Positions 1 through 7,470 of a DNA stretch of 48,838 bases are shown piece by piece. Origin of the DNA: CAZSNT01 sp964607765 (GTDB lineage: Bacteria; Verrucomicrobiota; Lentisphaeria; Oligosphaerales; JABHEG01); the NCBI GenBank assembly GCA_964607765.1, contig CAZSNT010000064.1, positions 1 through 48,838 on the forward strand, in the 5' to 3' direction. Every line of letters begins with the position of its first letter. The stretch's first letter is position 1. A model generated the notes under the pieces. The model was given only the letters and a program-made list of their open reading frames with translations. It was not told where the DNA came from and did no database searches. A program made the position numbers and the translations under genes.

Positions 1-463
1 GGTAACCGGGCGGGCAGTATGACGGGAGGGATGCCAGGTTCCAGGACATCTGGTTGTTGTTCAAACCGTAGAACCTGTTCATCGCCTTGTGGTTTGTGGG
101 GATCGCCGGGTTCAGGTACCGCATCCGCGTCGGGCACAGCAGTTCCCGGTCCCAGACGTTGGAGAATGTCCTGGGCTGGCCCGCGTAGGACCTGAAGTCT
201 GCGTTGTTCACCCACTCCCTCGTAGTCCGAGCCGAACCGGGGCTGCCGCCACCGACGGGCACGCACCAACTGCTGTTGTCGTTTCCGTAGAGCCGGTTAG
301 CGGTCGTCAGAGTCTTGACGGTCGCCTGGCAGCTTGCCCGGCGTGCCGACTCCTGTGCTTGACGCAGCGCGGGCAGCAGCATGGCGGCGAGGATCGCAAT
401 GATCGCGATGACCACCAGCAATTCGATCAGGGTAAAGGGCTGACGTTTCGTTTGCTTCATCAT
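1..463 (-). CDS. Prepilin-type N-terminal cleavage/methylation domain protein (partial, 3' end beyond the window)
   Basis: Type IV pilin/pseudopilin-like protein; the 154 visible codons run off the left edge of the window. The start reads MMKQTKRQP followed by the hydrophobic helix FTLIELLVVIAIIAILA, the classic class III signal. A GGAAGGAA ribosome site lies about 8 nt before the double ATG (463 or 460). The residue before the cleavage site is Pro, not the canonical Gly. The downstream part (RQAQESARRASCQATVKTL, then Gly/Asn/Trp-rich sequence with NNADF and NRFYG) resembles the very abundant prepilin-like proteins of Lentisphaerae and Planctomycetes, which often occur as many single-gene copies and may be surface or secreted proteins, not pilus subunits. 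No pilus assembly gene is nearby. Function is unknown; the family call is firm. Confidence 0.85.
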   Translation of the reverse strand, partial: MMKQTKRQPFTLIELLVVIAIIAILAAMLLPALRQAQESARRASCQATVKTLTTANRLYGNDNSSWCVPVGGGSPGSARTTREWVNNADFRSYAGQPRTFSNVWDRELLCPTRMRYLNPAIPTNHKAMNRFYGLNNNQMSWNLASLPSYCPPGY

Positions 464-576
464 TGCAGCAGTTCCTTCCGGCGCTCTTGCCGTGCTGGGT
501 GAACGTGATACCACACAACCGTGTTCCGACCGCACGTGCATTTTACCACTTTCCGGGCGTGAAACCAAGACAGAAA

Positions 577-1344
577 TCACATGCCCATGGCGCGGAGCGC
601 TTCGAGTGCGCGGCGCGGCACGTCGTAGCCGAGGCCCTGCGGCCCGCATTCCTCGACCACGTACCACTCGGTGTTGTGCTGCGTCCCGCAGAGCCGGAGG
701 ACTTCGGGCCAGTTCGTATCGCCCGAGCCGATGGTGCCGCCGTCCGGTGCATTGAACTCCTTCAGGTGGACGGAGCGTGCGCGGCCGGCGAACTTGCGGA
801 GGATGGCGATCGGGTCGCCGCCGCCGCTCATGCAGTTGCCCGTGTCCATCTGCATGACGATGTCGTCGCGCGTGGCGCTGAACAGGATGTCCCACGCCGT
901 GCGGCCCTCGATCGTCTCGAAGTCGAAGCCGTGCGCGTGGTAGCCTGTGAACATGCCGGCCGGCCTGGCCGCGTCGGCGGCGTTCTCCAGAATCCCCTTC
1001 AGCTCCATGATGCCTTCCGCTGAGCTCATGCGCGGCTTGTCTGCGGCAACGATGAGGAAGCGGTTGCCCAGAATGCGGTTGAATTCGATACTGCGCGCCA
1101 GGTTGTCGCCCATCAGCGCGGCGGTTCGCAGGTGGATGCCGCAGCAGGTCAGGCCGCAGTCGTCGAGCATCTTGCGGATCTCGCCCGCCTCGTTGCCCAG
1201 CCAGCTCAACTCCTCGCCGCCGTACCCGTACGGCTCGACTGCCGCGTAACCGAGGTCGGCCACGTTCCGGAGAGTGGCTGCAAGATCGTTGCTGCATTCA
1301 CCGCGAACAGAATAGAGTTGCAGGCCGATAGGGGTGTTTGCCAT
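577..1344 (-). CDS. Sugar phosphate isomerase/epimerase (xylose isomerase-like TIM barrel)
   Basis: A 255-residue protein of the AP-endonuclease-2/xylose-isomerase-like TIM-barrel family. It opens with MANTPIGLQLYSVRGEC, the usual first strand of the family (GLQLYSVR). Metal or substrate residues expected at strand ends are visible: H in GYHAHGFDFE, D in MQMDTGNC, H and E in VHLKEF, and a late VVEECG. No signal peptide, so it should be cytoplasmic. The ribosome site AAAGGA lies about 8 nt before the ATG. Such proteins isomerise or epimerise keto-sugars, sugar phosphates or inosose; the substrate cannot be read from sequence. It is separated from the upstream operon by a repeat-filled spacer and is probably transcribed alone. 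Confidence 0.88.
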   Translation of the reverse strand: MANTPIGLQLYSVRGECSNDLAATLRNVADLGYAAVEPYGYGGEELSWLGNEAGEIRKMLDDCGLTCCGIHLRTAALMGDNLARSIEFNRILGNRFLIVAADKPRMSSAEGIMELKGILENAADAARPAGMFTGYHAHGFDFETIEGRTAWDILFSATRDDIVMQMDTGNCMSGGGDPIAILRKFAGRARSVHLKEFNAPDGGTIGSGDTNWPEVLRLCGTQHNTEWYVVEECGPQGLGYDVPRRALEALRAMGM

Positions 1345-1471
1345 GGCGTTGTTCCTTTGCTGGGGTCGGGATTGCCGGAATCAGCCAAACATAATCCGTC
1401 CCCGGTGCACTGCCGACTCTGAGTAGCGCTATTCGTCATAAGTTGATGGCGAGCAATTGCGTCCGGGACCC

Positions 1472-1766
1472 CCACCGGCCCCGTGCCGGTGGACACCCGA
1501 TCTGAGAACGACCCTCGCTCTGACCGCCCCACCCCCTCACCCCCAATGCTATTAACTCTCTCTAAGGAAGGCGCACGTGAGTGTAGATTGCAGAATGGAG
1601 AATGGAGATTTCCGACCACAGTTCCGTTGCGGCACGGGAAGGCGATTGGCAATCTGCAATCTGCAATCTGCATTCTGCAATGGAAAGTCAATAGCATTGG
1701 GGGAGGGGGTGGTGGGGCCTGCCGCGTAGTTGTCAAATCTCGGCTCCACCGGCGCAGCGCCGGTGG
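1472..1766. repeat. Nested inverted-repeat region filling the 1345-1795 spacer (MITE-like)
   Basis: This 451-bp gap holds no credible gene but several nested palindromes. The outermost hairpins are 1472-1492 (8-bp stem CCACCGGC, 5-nt loop) and 1746-1766 (CCACCGGCGC, one-base loop). Inside lie long complementary arms at 1529-1556 and 1687-1712; they pair as CCACCCCCTC...CCCCCAATGCTATT with one mismatch and a 2-nt bulge. Further in, GATTGCAGAATGG near 1587 is complementary to sequence near 1670-1682, and a 7-bp repeat GCAATCT occurs at 1649, 1656 and 1663 with variants at 1670 and 1677. No transposase is present; a foldback or non-autonomous element is an inference. Confidence 0.7.
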
Positions 1767-1795
1767 GGCTCCCTGCTTCTCGCACTTCTCTCAGT

Positions 1796-3037
1796 CTAGA
1801 AGTAGAAGCGTACCGACAGATAACCCATGTCAGCGGCGCTGCCGAACTCGGAGCGGTGTGACAGCGAACCGTCGCCGTTCAGGCGCGGTCCCGGTCCGAC
1901 GCCAATCGTGCCTCCCGCCGAGATGTAGACATCCTCCGCGACGTTGTACTCGAGCAGCGGCGAGAGGGCCGCGGAATGATCGCGGACGTTCCAGACTGCT
2001 GTCATGCCGGCAGAGATCAGCGGGGTGAGTTGAATCGTGAAGCCCGCGTTCAGGTAGTGCCGCCCGACCAGGTAAGTCGCTCCGTCGCGGAAGGCTACCT
2101 CCTGCCTCACCTGCGTGTACCGGTCCGGCTCGGACGTGCCGGCCGAGTTCAGGTGGTAGCCGATGAAGCCGTAGAGCTCCGGCGTGAGGAACGTGTCCAA
2201 ATCGACAGAGACACGGCAGTAGTCCGCTCCGGTCGTCGTCGGACTGCGCTCGAAAAACCCCGGCCTGGTGTAGGCCGCTTCGAGGCGCAGCTGCGCATTG
2301 CCGACGGCACGCGTGACGTCCAGCCCGAGCAGCAGATGGCGCCGGAACCCCAGCGCGAGCAGTGCGATGTCGGTTCCATACGCGTACAGCTTGTGACGTG
2401 CGAAGAACGCGGCGTGGCGGACGTCGAAGTCGCGGCCCGGGATGTAGCCGATGTCCGTCTCGCTCAAATCCCCGCTTGGGATGCGGACACGGATCGCGTC
2501 CACACCGTAGCGCTCCTCCCGGTCAAGAGCGTCGAAGGTGTAAGGCGCCACCACATCCGTGGGATTAATCACAATTGCACTGCCCCACGCGATCGCTTGC
2601 CTGCCCACCACGATGTCCGCGTGCGGCAAGGCCAGGATCACGTGGAGCCGGTCAAGGCTGTGGTGCAGTGAGAAGCTGCCCGCGGTCTCCGGCGCGTTCG
2701 GCCACAGCTGCGTGTCGAAGTCGGCCAGCCGGTATGCATTGGGGTCGAGAACCAGCCCGGAGACGCCGTCGCCTGCCAACGCCGTGTCCTGCAGCCGCGG
2801 CGCCAGCTCGTATGCCAGGTGCAGTGACGCGTCACCTGGAAGGCGTCCGGTCAGCTTCAGCCGCAGCCGGTCCGACACCGACCACAGGCTCGTCTCGCCC
2901 GGCATGCTCTTCGGCAGCTCGCTTTCGAGCCGCACTGCGTGCGTCTTTACGTAGCCTTCAAGGCGGAGCGGCGTGTCTGCCGCGTCGGCCAGTGCAGCAA
3001 GCAATGCGACAGCGATTGCACAGGTGCGCGTTCTCAT
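1796..3037 (-). CDS. Outer-membrane beta-barrel protein (DUF1302/porin-like), last gene of the Lol-like ABC operon
   Basis: A 413-residue protein with a signal peptide (MRTRTCAIAVALLAALADAA) and a C-terminus ending in an aromatic strand (YLSVRFYF), the usual signature of an outer-membrane barrel. Alternating polar/hydrophobic strands run throughout. The segment around residues 160-200 (GRQAIAWGS, NPTDVVAP, DREERYGVDAIRVRIP) resembles DUF1302-like outer-membrane proteins that travel with LolA-like and DUF1329 proteins. It lies 12 nt downstream of the ATPase gene on the same strand, so it is probably co-transcribed with the two permeases and the LolA-like protein. The arrangement suggests an envelope-spanning lipid or lipoprotein export route with this barrel as the outer-membrane station. 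No such function has been shown here. Confidence 0.75.
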   Translation of the reverse strand: MRTRTCAIAVALLAALADAADTPLRLEGYVKTHAVRLESELPKSMPGETSLWSVSDRLRLKLTGRLPGDASLHLAYELAPRLQDTALAGDGVSGLVLDPNAYRLADFDTQLWPNAPETAGSFSLHHSLDRLHVILALPHADIVVGRQAIAWGSAIVINPTDVVAPYTFDALDREERYGVDAIRVRIPSGDLSETDIGYIPGRDFDVRHAAFFARHKLYAYGTDIALLALGFRRHLLLGLDVTRAVGNAQLRLEAAYTRPGFFERSPTTTGADYCRVSVDLDTFLTPELYGFIGYHLNSAGTSEPDRYTQVRQEVAFRDGATYLVGRHYLNAGFTIQLTPLISAGMTAVWNVRDHSAALSPLLEYNVAEDVYISAGGTIGVGPGPRLNGDGSLSHRSEFGSAADMGYLSVRFYF

Positions 3038-3049
3038 GCCGTTCTCTTG

Positions 3050-3757
3050 CTACTGAGTCTTGTCATTCACGACCTTCCCGTCCCTCACCGTGATGACGCG
3101 TCGCGCGCGGCTGACCACCAACGGGTCATGGGTGGAAAACAGGAACGTCATGCCTGTCGTTTCATTGAGGTCGTGCATCATATCGAGCAGGTTCTCGCCT
3201 GTCTTGGAGTCCAAGTTGGCCGTCGGCTCATCGGCCAGGATCAGTGACGGCTGGGAGACCATGGCCCGAGCAATGGCCACGCGCTGCTGCTGGCCGCCGG
3301 ACAGCTGCGCCGGACGACGTCTCTCCATGCCGCCCAGCCCCACTTGCGCCAGGATGCCGGCCACCTGTTCAGCGCGGGTCGCGGCGGGTACGCCCTGCAG
3401 GAGCATGACGTACTCGATGTTCTCGCTGACGGTTAACACGGGAATCAGGTTGTAGGCCTGGAAAATGAACCCGATGTGGTCGCGCCGGAAATCGGACAGC
3501 TCCGCGCCGTTCATCTCCGAGACCACGCGCCCGTCGAGCCGGACCAGTCCTGCTGTCGGCGTGTCCAGGCCGGACACAAGGTTGAGGAACGTCGTTTTGC
3601 CGGAACCGGACGGGCCTACCACAGCCGTGAACTCGCCGCGCCTGATGACCAAGTCAATACCCTGTACCGCATGGACTTCCACGCCGCCCAGGTCGTAGGT
3701 CCTGGTGACCTTCTCGGTCACGATCAGGTCGGGATTGGGCTGGGGTTGGTCTGTCAC
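3050..3757 (-). CDS. ABC transporter ATP-binding protein (LolD/MacB-type)
   Basis: A 235-residue ATPase of the LolD/FtsE/MacB branch that powers FtsX-fold permeases. The Walker A motif GPSGSGKT is at residues 48-55, the signature LSGGQQQR at 152-159 and Walker B LILADEPTANLD at 172-183; the Q-loop (FIFQ) and switch His (STHD) are also visible. The start is GTG at 3757: it has an AAGGAG ribosome site about 6 nt upstream and overlaps the preceding permease stop by 4 nt (GTGA), so the longer upstream frame is spurious. Together with the two permeases it should form an inner-membrane complex extracting lipoprotein or lipid cargo for the LolA-like protein. Confidence 0.95.
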   Translation of the reverse strand: MTDQPQPNPDLIVTEKVTRTYDLGGVEVHAVQGIDLVIRRGEFTAVVGPSGSGKTTFLNLVSGLDTPTAGLVRLDGRVVSEMNGAELSDFRRDHIGFIFQAYNLIPVLTVSENIEYVMLLQGVPAATRAEQVAGILAQVGLGGMERRRPAQLSGGQQQRVAIARAMVSQPSLILADEPTANLDSKTGENLLDMMHDLNETTGMTFLFSTHDPLVVSRARRVITVRDGKVVNDKTQ

Positions 3758-4974
3758 AGTGATCTCCTTAGCGCGCGCGCCGGAGGCAGGCGCGCAGCGT
3801 GAACAGCCGGATAGATGCCGACGCAGAGAGTGAGAACGAACAGCCAGAACGGATAGAACACAAACTGGCGCACGGTCATGACCGGATACATCAGGTCCTG
3901 GATTACGACGCCAACCATCTCGATGCCGCGGTAGTCGATGCCTGTCTGGCCGACAATCCAGCTGATCAGCGCGGCGAGCGCTGCGCCGATGCCGATGCCG
4001 AGCGTCGCAAGACAACCTGCTTCGCACACTACCAGACACCAGATGCGCAGCGGCCGCGTGCCAAGAGCGCGCAGCACGCCAAACTCGAAGACGCGTTCGT
4101 AGATCGACATGAACAGTGTGTTGACAATGCCCAACGCCACGAGCCCGAACAGGATTCCGCCAATGATGGCGATGCTGAACTGAGAGTACCCGAACACGGC
4201 CTTCAGTTGCGGCACGAGTTCGGGCCAGCCCAACGCCTCGTTGCCGCCAATCGAGTAGTCACTCCAGAACGTGTGGCTGGCGTGCTGTGCAATGTCCGCG
4301 TCCCGGAATCGGATCGCGATCTCGTGCGCGGCTTCCGGTATGCCGAGCATGTCCCGGGCTTTGCCGATCCGCACGAAAGCCAGTCCCTGATCCATCATCT
4401 TCGAATCGAAGCTGTAGATGCCGGAGACCCGGAACAACTCCTGCGACAGCTCGCCGGTGTGCGGTTGTGCCGCGGTCACGACCACGCGATCGCCGATCTC
4501 GACCTCGAGCCGTTCCGCCAGCGTCCTGCCGATGACGAGAGCCTGATCGCTGGTGCCGCGGAAGTAGTCGCCGGCAACGATGGCGTCATCGACCTGCGAC
4601 AGGGCCTGCTCGGTCTGCGGCTGCACGCCCACCAACAGCACGCTTCGGGGACCCGAGGCCGAGCTGATCATGCCCAGGGCCATGGCGCGAGCCGTCGCCT
4701 GCTCCACCCGCGCGTCGGTTCGGAGCTCTGCCAGGACCTTGGCGCTGTTCCGGATCGTGAGTTCGCTCCGACGCGTGCGCCGGTACGTAGCGGCATGGAT
4801 CTGGCCTTCACCGAGGAACGACGCCGTGGCCGTACGGATCATATTCTGTTCCATACCCAGGATCAGGGCATCACAGAAAATGAGCGCGGCCAACCCGATG
4901 CCCATACCCGTGCAGGCAATCACTGTCCGGCGCGTGTTGCGGAACAGATTGCGCCATGCCAGCTTGAGCGTCAT
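3754..4974 (-). CDS. ABC transporter permease, FtsX/LolC-E type (second permease)
   Basis: A 406-residue FtsX-family permease. The N-terminus MTLKLAWRNLFRNTRRT leads into the first membrane helix, followed by a periplasmic MacB-PCD-like region of roughly 200 residues and three C-terminal helices beginning near FSIAIIGGILFGLVALGIVN. The conserved E-R-E-G-rich coupling segment reads YERVFEFGVLRALGTRP. The ATG at 4974 overlaps the upstream permease stop (TGATG), and its own stop overlaps the ATPase GTG by 4 nt, so translation of the three is probably coupled. Two non-identical permeases plus one ATPase match the LolCDE layout. The cargo is unknown. Confidence 0.93.
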   Translation of the reverse strand: MTLKLAWRNLFRNTRRTVIACTGMGIGLAALIFCDALILGMEQNMIRTATASFLGEGQIHAATYRRTRRSELTIRNSAKVLAELRTDARVEQATARAMALGMISSASGPRSVLLVGVQPQTEQALSQVDDAIVAGDYFRGTSDQALVIGRTLAERLEVEIGDRVVVTAAQPHTGELSQELFRVSGIYSFDSKMMDQGLAFVRIGKARDMLGIPEAAHEIAIRFRDADIAQHASHTFWSDYSIGGNEALGWPELVPQLKAVFGYSQFSIAIIGGILFGLVALGIVNTLFMSIYERVFEFGVLRALGTRPLRIWCLVVCEAGCLATLGIGIGAALAALISWIVGQTGIDYRGIEMVGVVIQDLMYPVMTVRQFVFYPFWLFVLTLCVGIYPAVHAARLPPARALRRSL

Positions 4975-6191
4975 CAGTCCACCCTCATTGCGCGCGCCGG
5001 ATCGGTCCGCACCGCCTGCCAGGCCGGGATCAACGCAACCAGGCTGGCTGTTGCCAGCACGGTGATCGCCGGAATCACGTAGCTGCGCAGGTTCATTTCG
5101 GAGTGCAGGTCGGAGAACTCCACGCCGCCGTATGTCATGGGTTCGGGCAGCTGAATCCCGTGCATTGTCAGCAGGTAGTTGGCCGCCAGCGCCACGACTG
5201 TGCCCAGACCGATGCTGCCCACGGCAATGAGATCGATCTCCAGCACGATGATTTTGAAAATGCCCCACGGCCGTGTCCCCATCGCCTTCAGCAGACCGTA
5301 CTCGCGCCGGCGTTCCAGAACGGCCATCAGCACCGTATTGAGTACGCCAACCGCCACCACCACGATGATGACCCCGAGCGTGATCCACATGCCCGCGCGG
5401 TCTGCCTGCATCGCCTTGTGGAAGTCCTTGGCGAAGACCTGCCAGGGAGCGACGTCCAGGTTGCGGCCCTGCAGGCGATCGGCCAAGTCCCGTGTCGTGC
5501 CCTGCACACGGCGCAGGCTGCTGACGACCACGACCACTTCGTGGACACGGCCGCCCAAGGCGAGCAGCGTTTGGGCTTCACTGAGAGTCAGGTAGAAGTC
5601 GGACAGGTTCGAGGCGTCATCGCCCGTGTCCACCAGGCCGACAACCGTGTAAACATCGTTGGCGATTGACCCGTCGGCGCCTTGAGACACAACCACAACG
5701 CTGTCGCCCGGCGCGGCGTGGAGCAGCTCGGCCAGGCCGCGCCCCAGCAGCGCCTCACCCGTGCCGCCGCGCGTTAACGGTTGGCCTTCCACGACCTTGC
5801 GGTCAAACGCCACGGCGCTGTTCTCGCGTTCCGGATCGACCCCGATGATCTGGGCGGCGGCTGTGTGCTCCCCGACCGAAACGAGACCGGCGGAGAGTAC
5901 GCGCGGCGCCCAAGCCTCCACGTCCGGCAGCGTCTCGATGATCCCGCCCACGTCCGCTACGTCCCGGATCGTCTTGTACAGCGTGGGACGGTCCAGATAC
6001 GTCTCGGCATGCACCTGTATGTGGCCCAGGCGCGAGCGTGTGAACAGGTTGATCACGTCGTTGTAGCTGCCGTCAGACCAGGCGATCGACACGGATGCAA
6101 GCACGAAACCGCCGGTCATCGCCAGAGCGGTGAGCACGCTCCGGCGTGTCTGCCGGAAGATGTTGCGAAACGCAATCTTGATCAGTAGCAT
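4974..6191 (-). CDS. ABC transporter permease, FtsX/LolC-E type (first permease)
   Basis: A 405-residue FtsX-family permease starting MLLIKIAFRNIFRQTRRS. The ATG at 6191 is chosen because GGGGAGG lies 5-6 nt upstream and the protein begins exactly at the conserved N-terminal motif; the frame extends 28 codons further upstream without family support. One N-terminal helix, a periplasmic domain, then three C-terminal helices (ITLGVIIVVVAVGVLNTVLM onward) with coupling motif ERRREYGLLKAMGTRP. It differs clearly from the second permease, so the pair probably forms a heterodimer as LolC/LolE do. About 94 nt separate it from the LolA-like gene upstream; that spacer contains three CCAATGAC-type short repeats. 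Confidence 0.93.
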   Translation of the reverse strand: MLLIKIAFRNIFRQTRRSVLTALAMTGGFVLASVSIAWSDGSYNDVINLFTRSRLGHIQVHAETYLDRPTLYKTIRDVADVGGIIETLPDVEAWAPRVLSAGLVSVGEHTAAAQIIGVDPERENSAVAFDRKVVEGQPLTRGGTGEALLGRGLAELLHAAPGDSVVVVSQGADGSIANDVYTVVGLVDTGDDASNLSDFYLTLSEAQTLLALGGRVHEVVVVVSSLRRVQGTTRDLADRLQGRNLDVAPWQVFAKDFHKAMQADRAGMWITLGVIIVVVAVGVLNTVLMAVLERRREYGLLKAMGTRPWGIFKIIVLEIDLIAVGSIGLGTVVALAANYLLTMHGIQLPEPMTYGGVEFSDLHSEMNLRSYVIPAITVLATASLVALIPAWQAVRTDPARAMRVD

Positions 6192-6285
6192 GTGGCCTCC
6201 CCGTCGTCGCCGGTCACGCATCCGGATCGCGGGCAGTCGCCGCTGACCAATGACGCGCGCAGCGCCAATGACCAATGACTGCCGC

Positions 6286-7056
6286 CTACAGCGGCTTGCG
6301 CAGGTGGCGAAGCGAGAATATGTCCTCGGCCATGTCCTGGTCGAACTGGATGTCCAGGTACCGGATGATGGTCCGGTGTCCCTTCTTGTTCTGCGGGATG
6401 ACGGTCAGCGTGGCAGGCAGCATGCGGCCGCCGAGGTCGCGGATATCGGAGAACTCCATGACGCGCATGACGCGGTTCTTCTCGTCATGGAAGTCCTGGC
6501 GCACGGGGAGCAGATCATGCTCACGCAGCGTGACCACCACTCGACTCCAGATGATCGCCCTGTCCGCTTTCGGCGTACACTCCAACTGCAGCATGCCTTT
6601 CGGCGCCTCGGCCGACTCAAGCAGCCGAAACACGTAGTCGTCGGCAAACGTATACTCCTTGACCAAGTCGTCATTGGTGAAGTCCGAGCCCATCCAGGAT
6701 CCCATCATCATGGAGGGAGGGATCTTGATGGTCTTGTTCGCCCGCGGCAGATAGTTCCACATCTGCTGTCCGATGCGGAGCGTGCCCATGCCGCGTTCCT
6801 TCTTCGGCGCCAGGATACGGATGAAGGTCTTGTCCAGGCCAACCGTCCATACCCGCATCTGGAGTGTGCGCTGCCAGTGCGGGGTCGTGATGTCCATGGC
6901 GATCTCGCACTCGCTGGATGAGCTCCGGTACAACTCGTCCAGCTTCCGCACAATGGCCAGGGCACGTTCGTCCGGCACAGGCTGCGCACGGAGGGCCGGT
7001 ACAATGCATGCCAGGCAGAGAGCGATCGTGCACCGGGCAAATTCTGAACGTTGCAT
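6286..7056 (-). CDS. Outer membrane lipoprotein-sorting protein (LolA-like), first gene of the operon
   Basis: A 256-residue secreted protein: signal peptide MQRSEFARCTIALCLACIVPALRAQ, then a half-barrel LolA/LolB-like fold as in the family annotated as outer membrane lipoprotein-sorting protein. Family landmarks include the WTVGLDKTFIRILAPKKERGMGTLRIGQQMWNY-type strand region near residues 68-100 and the late YLDIQFDQDMAEDIFSLRHL segment. A GAGGGA ribosome site precedes the ATG. It leads the operon of two FtsX permeases, a LolD-like ATPase and an outer-membrane barrel, so it is the likely periplasmic carrier between the inner-membrane complex and the barrel. Members of this family are not true LolA orthologues, and what they carry is not established. 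Confidence 0.85.
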   Translation of the reverse strand: MQRSEFARCTIALCLACIVPALRAQPVPDERALAIVRKLDELYRSSSSECEIAMDITTPHWQRTLQMRVWTVGLDKTFIRILAPKKERGMGTLRIGQQMWNYLPRANKTIKIPPSMMMGSWMGSDFTNDDLVKEYTFADDYVFRLLESAEAPKGMLQLECTPKADRAIIWSRVVVTLREHDLLPVRQDFHDEKNRVMRVMEFSDIRDLGGRMLPATLTVIPQNKKGHRTIIRYLDIQFDQDMAEDIFSLRHLRKPL

Positions 7057-7133
7057 GATCCAATCCCTCGTTGCACGAGTTGCCGCAAGAGGCCGTCCCG
7101 GAACAGAGTTTCCGACGTCGGTCGGGAGTGCGT

Positions 7134-7217
7134 CCTGGGGCCGCCGAGCACCAGCTCGGCTTCATGCTCACCTGGGTTGCGTCCCCGGATGCCGAGCTGG
7201 TGCTCGGCGGCCCCAGG
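7134..7217. repeat. 27-bp perfect inverted repeat built from the GCCGAGC-ACCA-GCTCGGC unit; rest of the 7057-7470 spacer
   Basis: Two arms, 7134-7160 and 7191-7217, are exact reverse complements over 27 bp with a 30-bp spacer. Each arm contains a smaller hairpin (7-bp stem GCCGAGC/GCTCGGC, loop ACCA). The same unit occurs four more times at 29698-29900. The divergent spacer 7057-7470 also contains a palindromic GGCTCCGAGCC near 7430-7450. No convincing gene was seen. The divergent promoters of the LolA-like gene and the ligase-like gene should lie here, but no clear -35/-10 pair can be named. Confidence 0.85.
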
Positions 7218-7470
7218 ATGGGCTTGCCCCCGGTCACGTCGCCGCCGCGCGGCAAGCGCCCGTAACCCAAACAAAGCCCGGCGCGCCGGGGATGTCAAGG
7301 ATTGCGGCCGCGTCATCCGCTGACGGATACGCCCATTTTCCGGACGGCACGGGGCGTTGCTCGCCTGGGTTCGGCCCGCGGTAGATTGCCGGACAAATCC
7401 CGCTATATTCTCGTTTCCCTCCGCAGAGGCCGGGCTCCGAGCCGGGCATCGCTCACAGGGGAGAGGACGA

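Noticed and set aside
3757..4039. Long N-terminal extension of the LolD-like ATPase
   Set aside because: It overlaps the permease reading frame by 280 bp; the GTG at 3757 has a ribosome site and a 4-nt coupling overlap.
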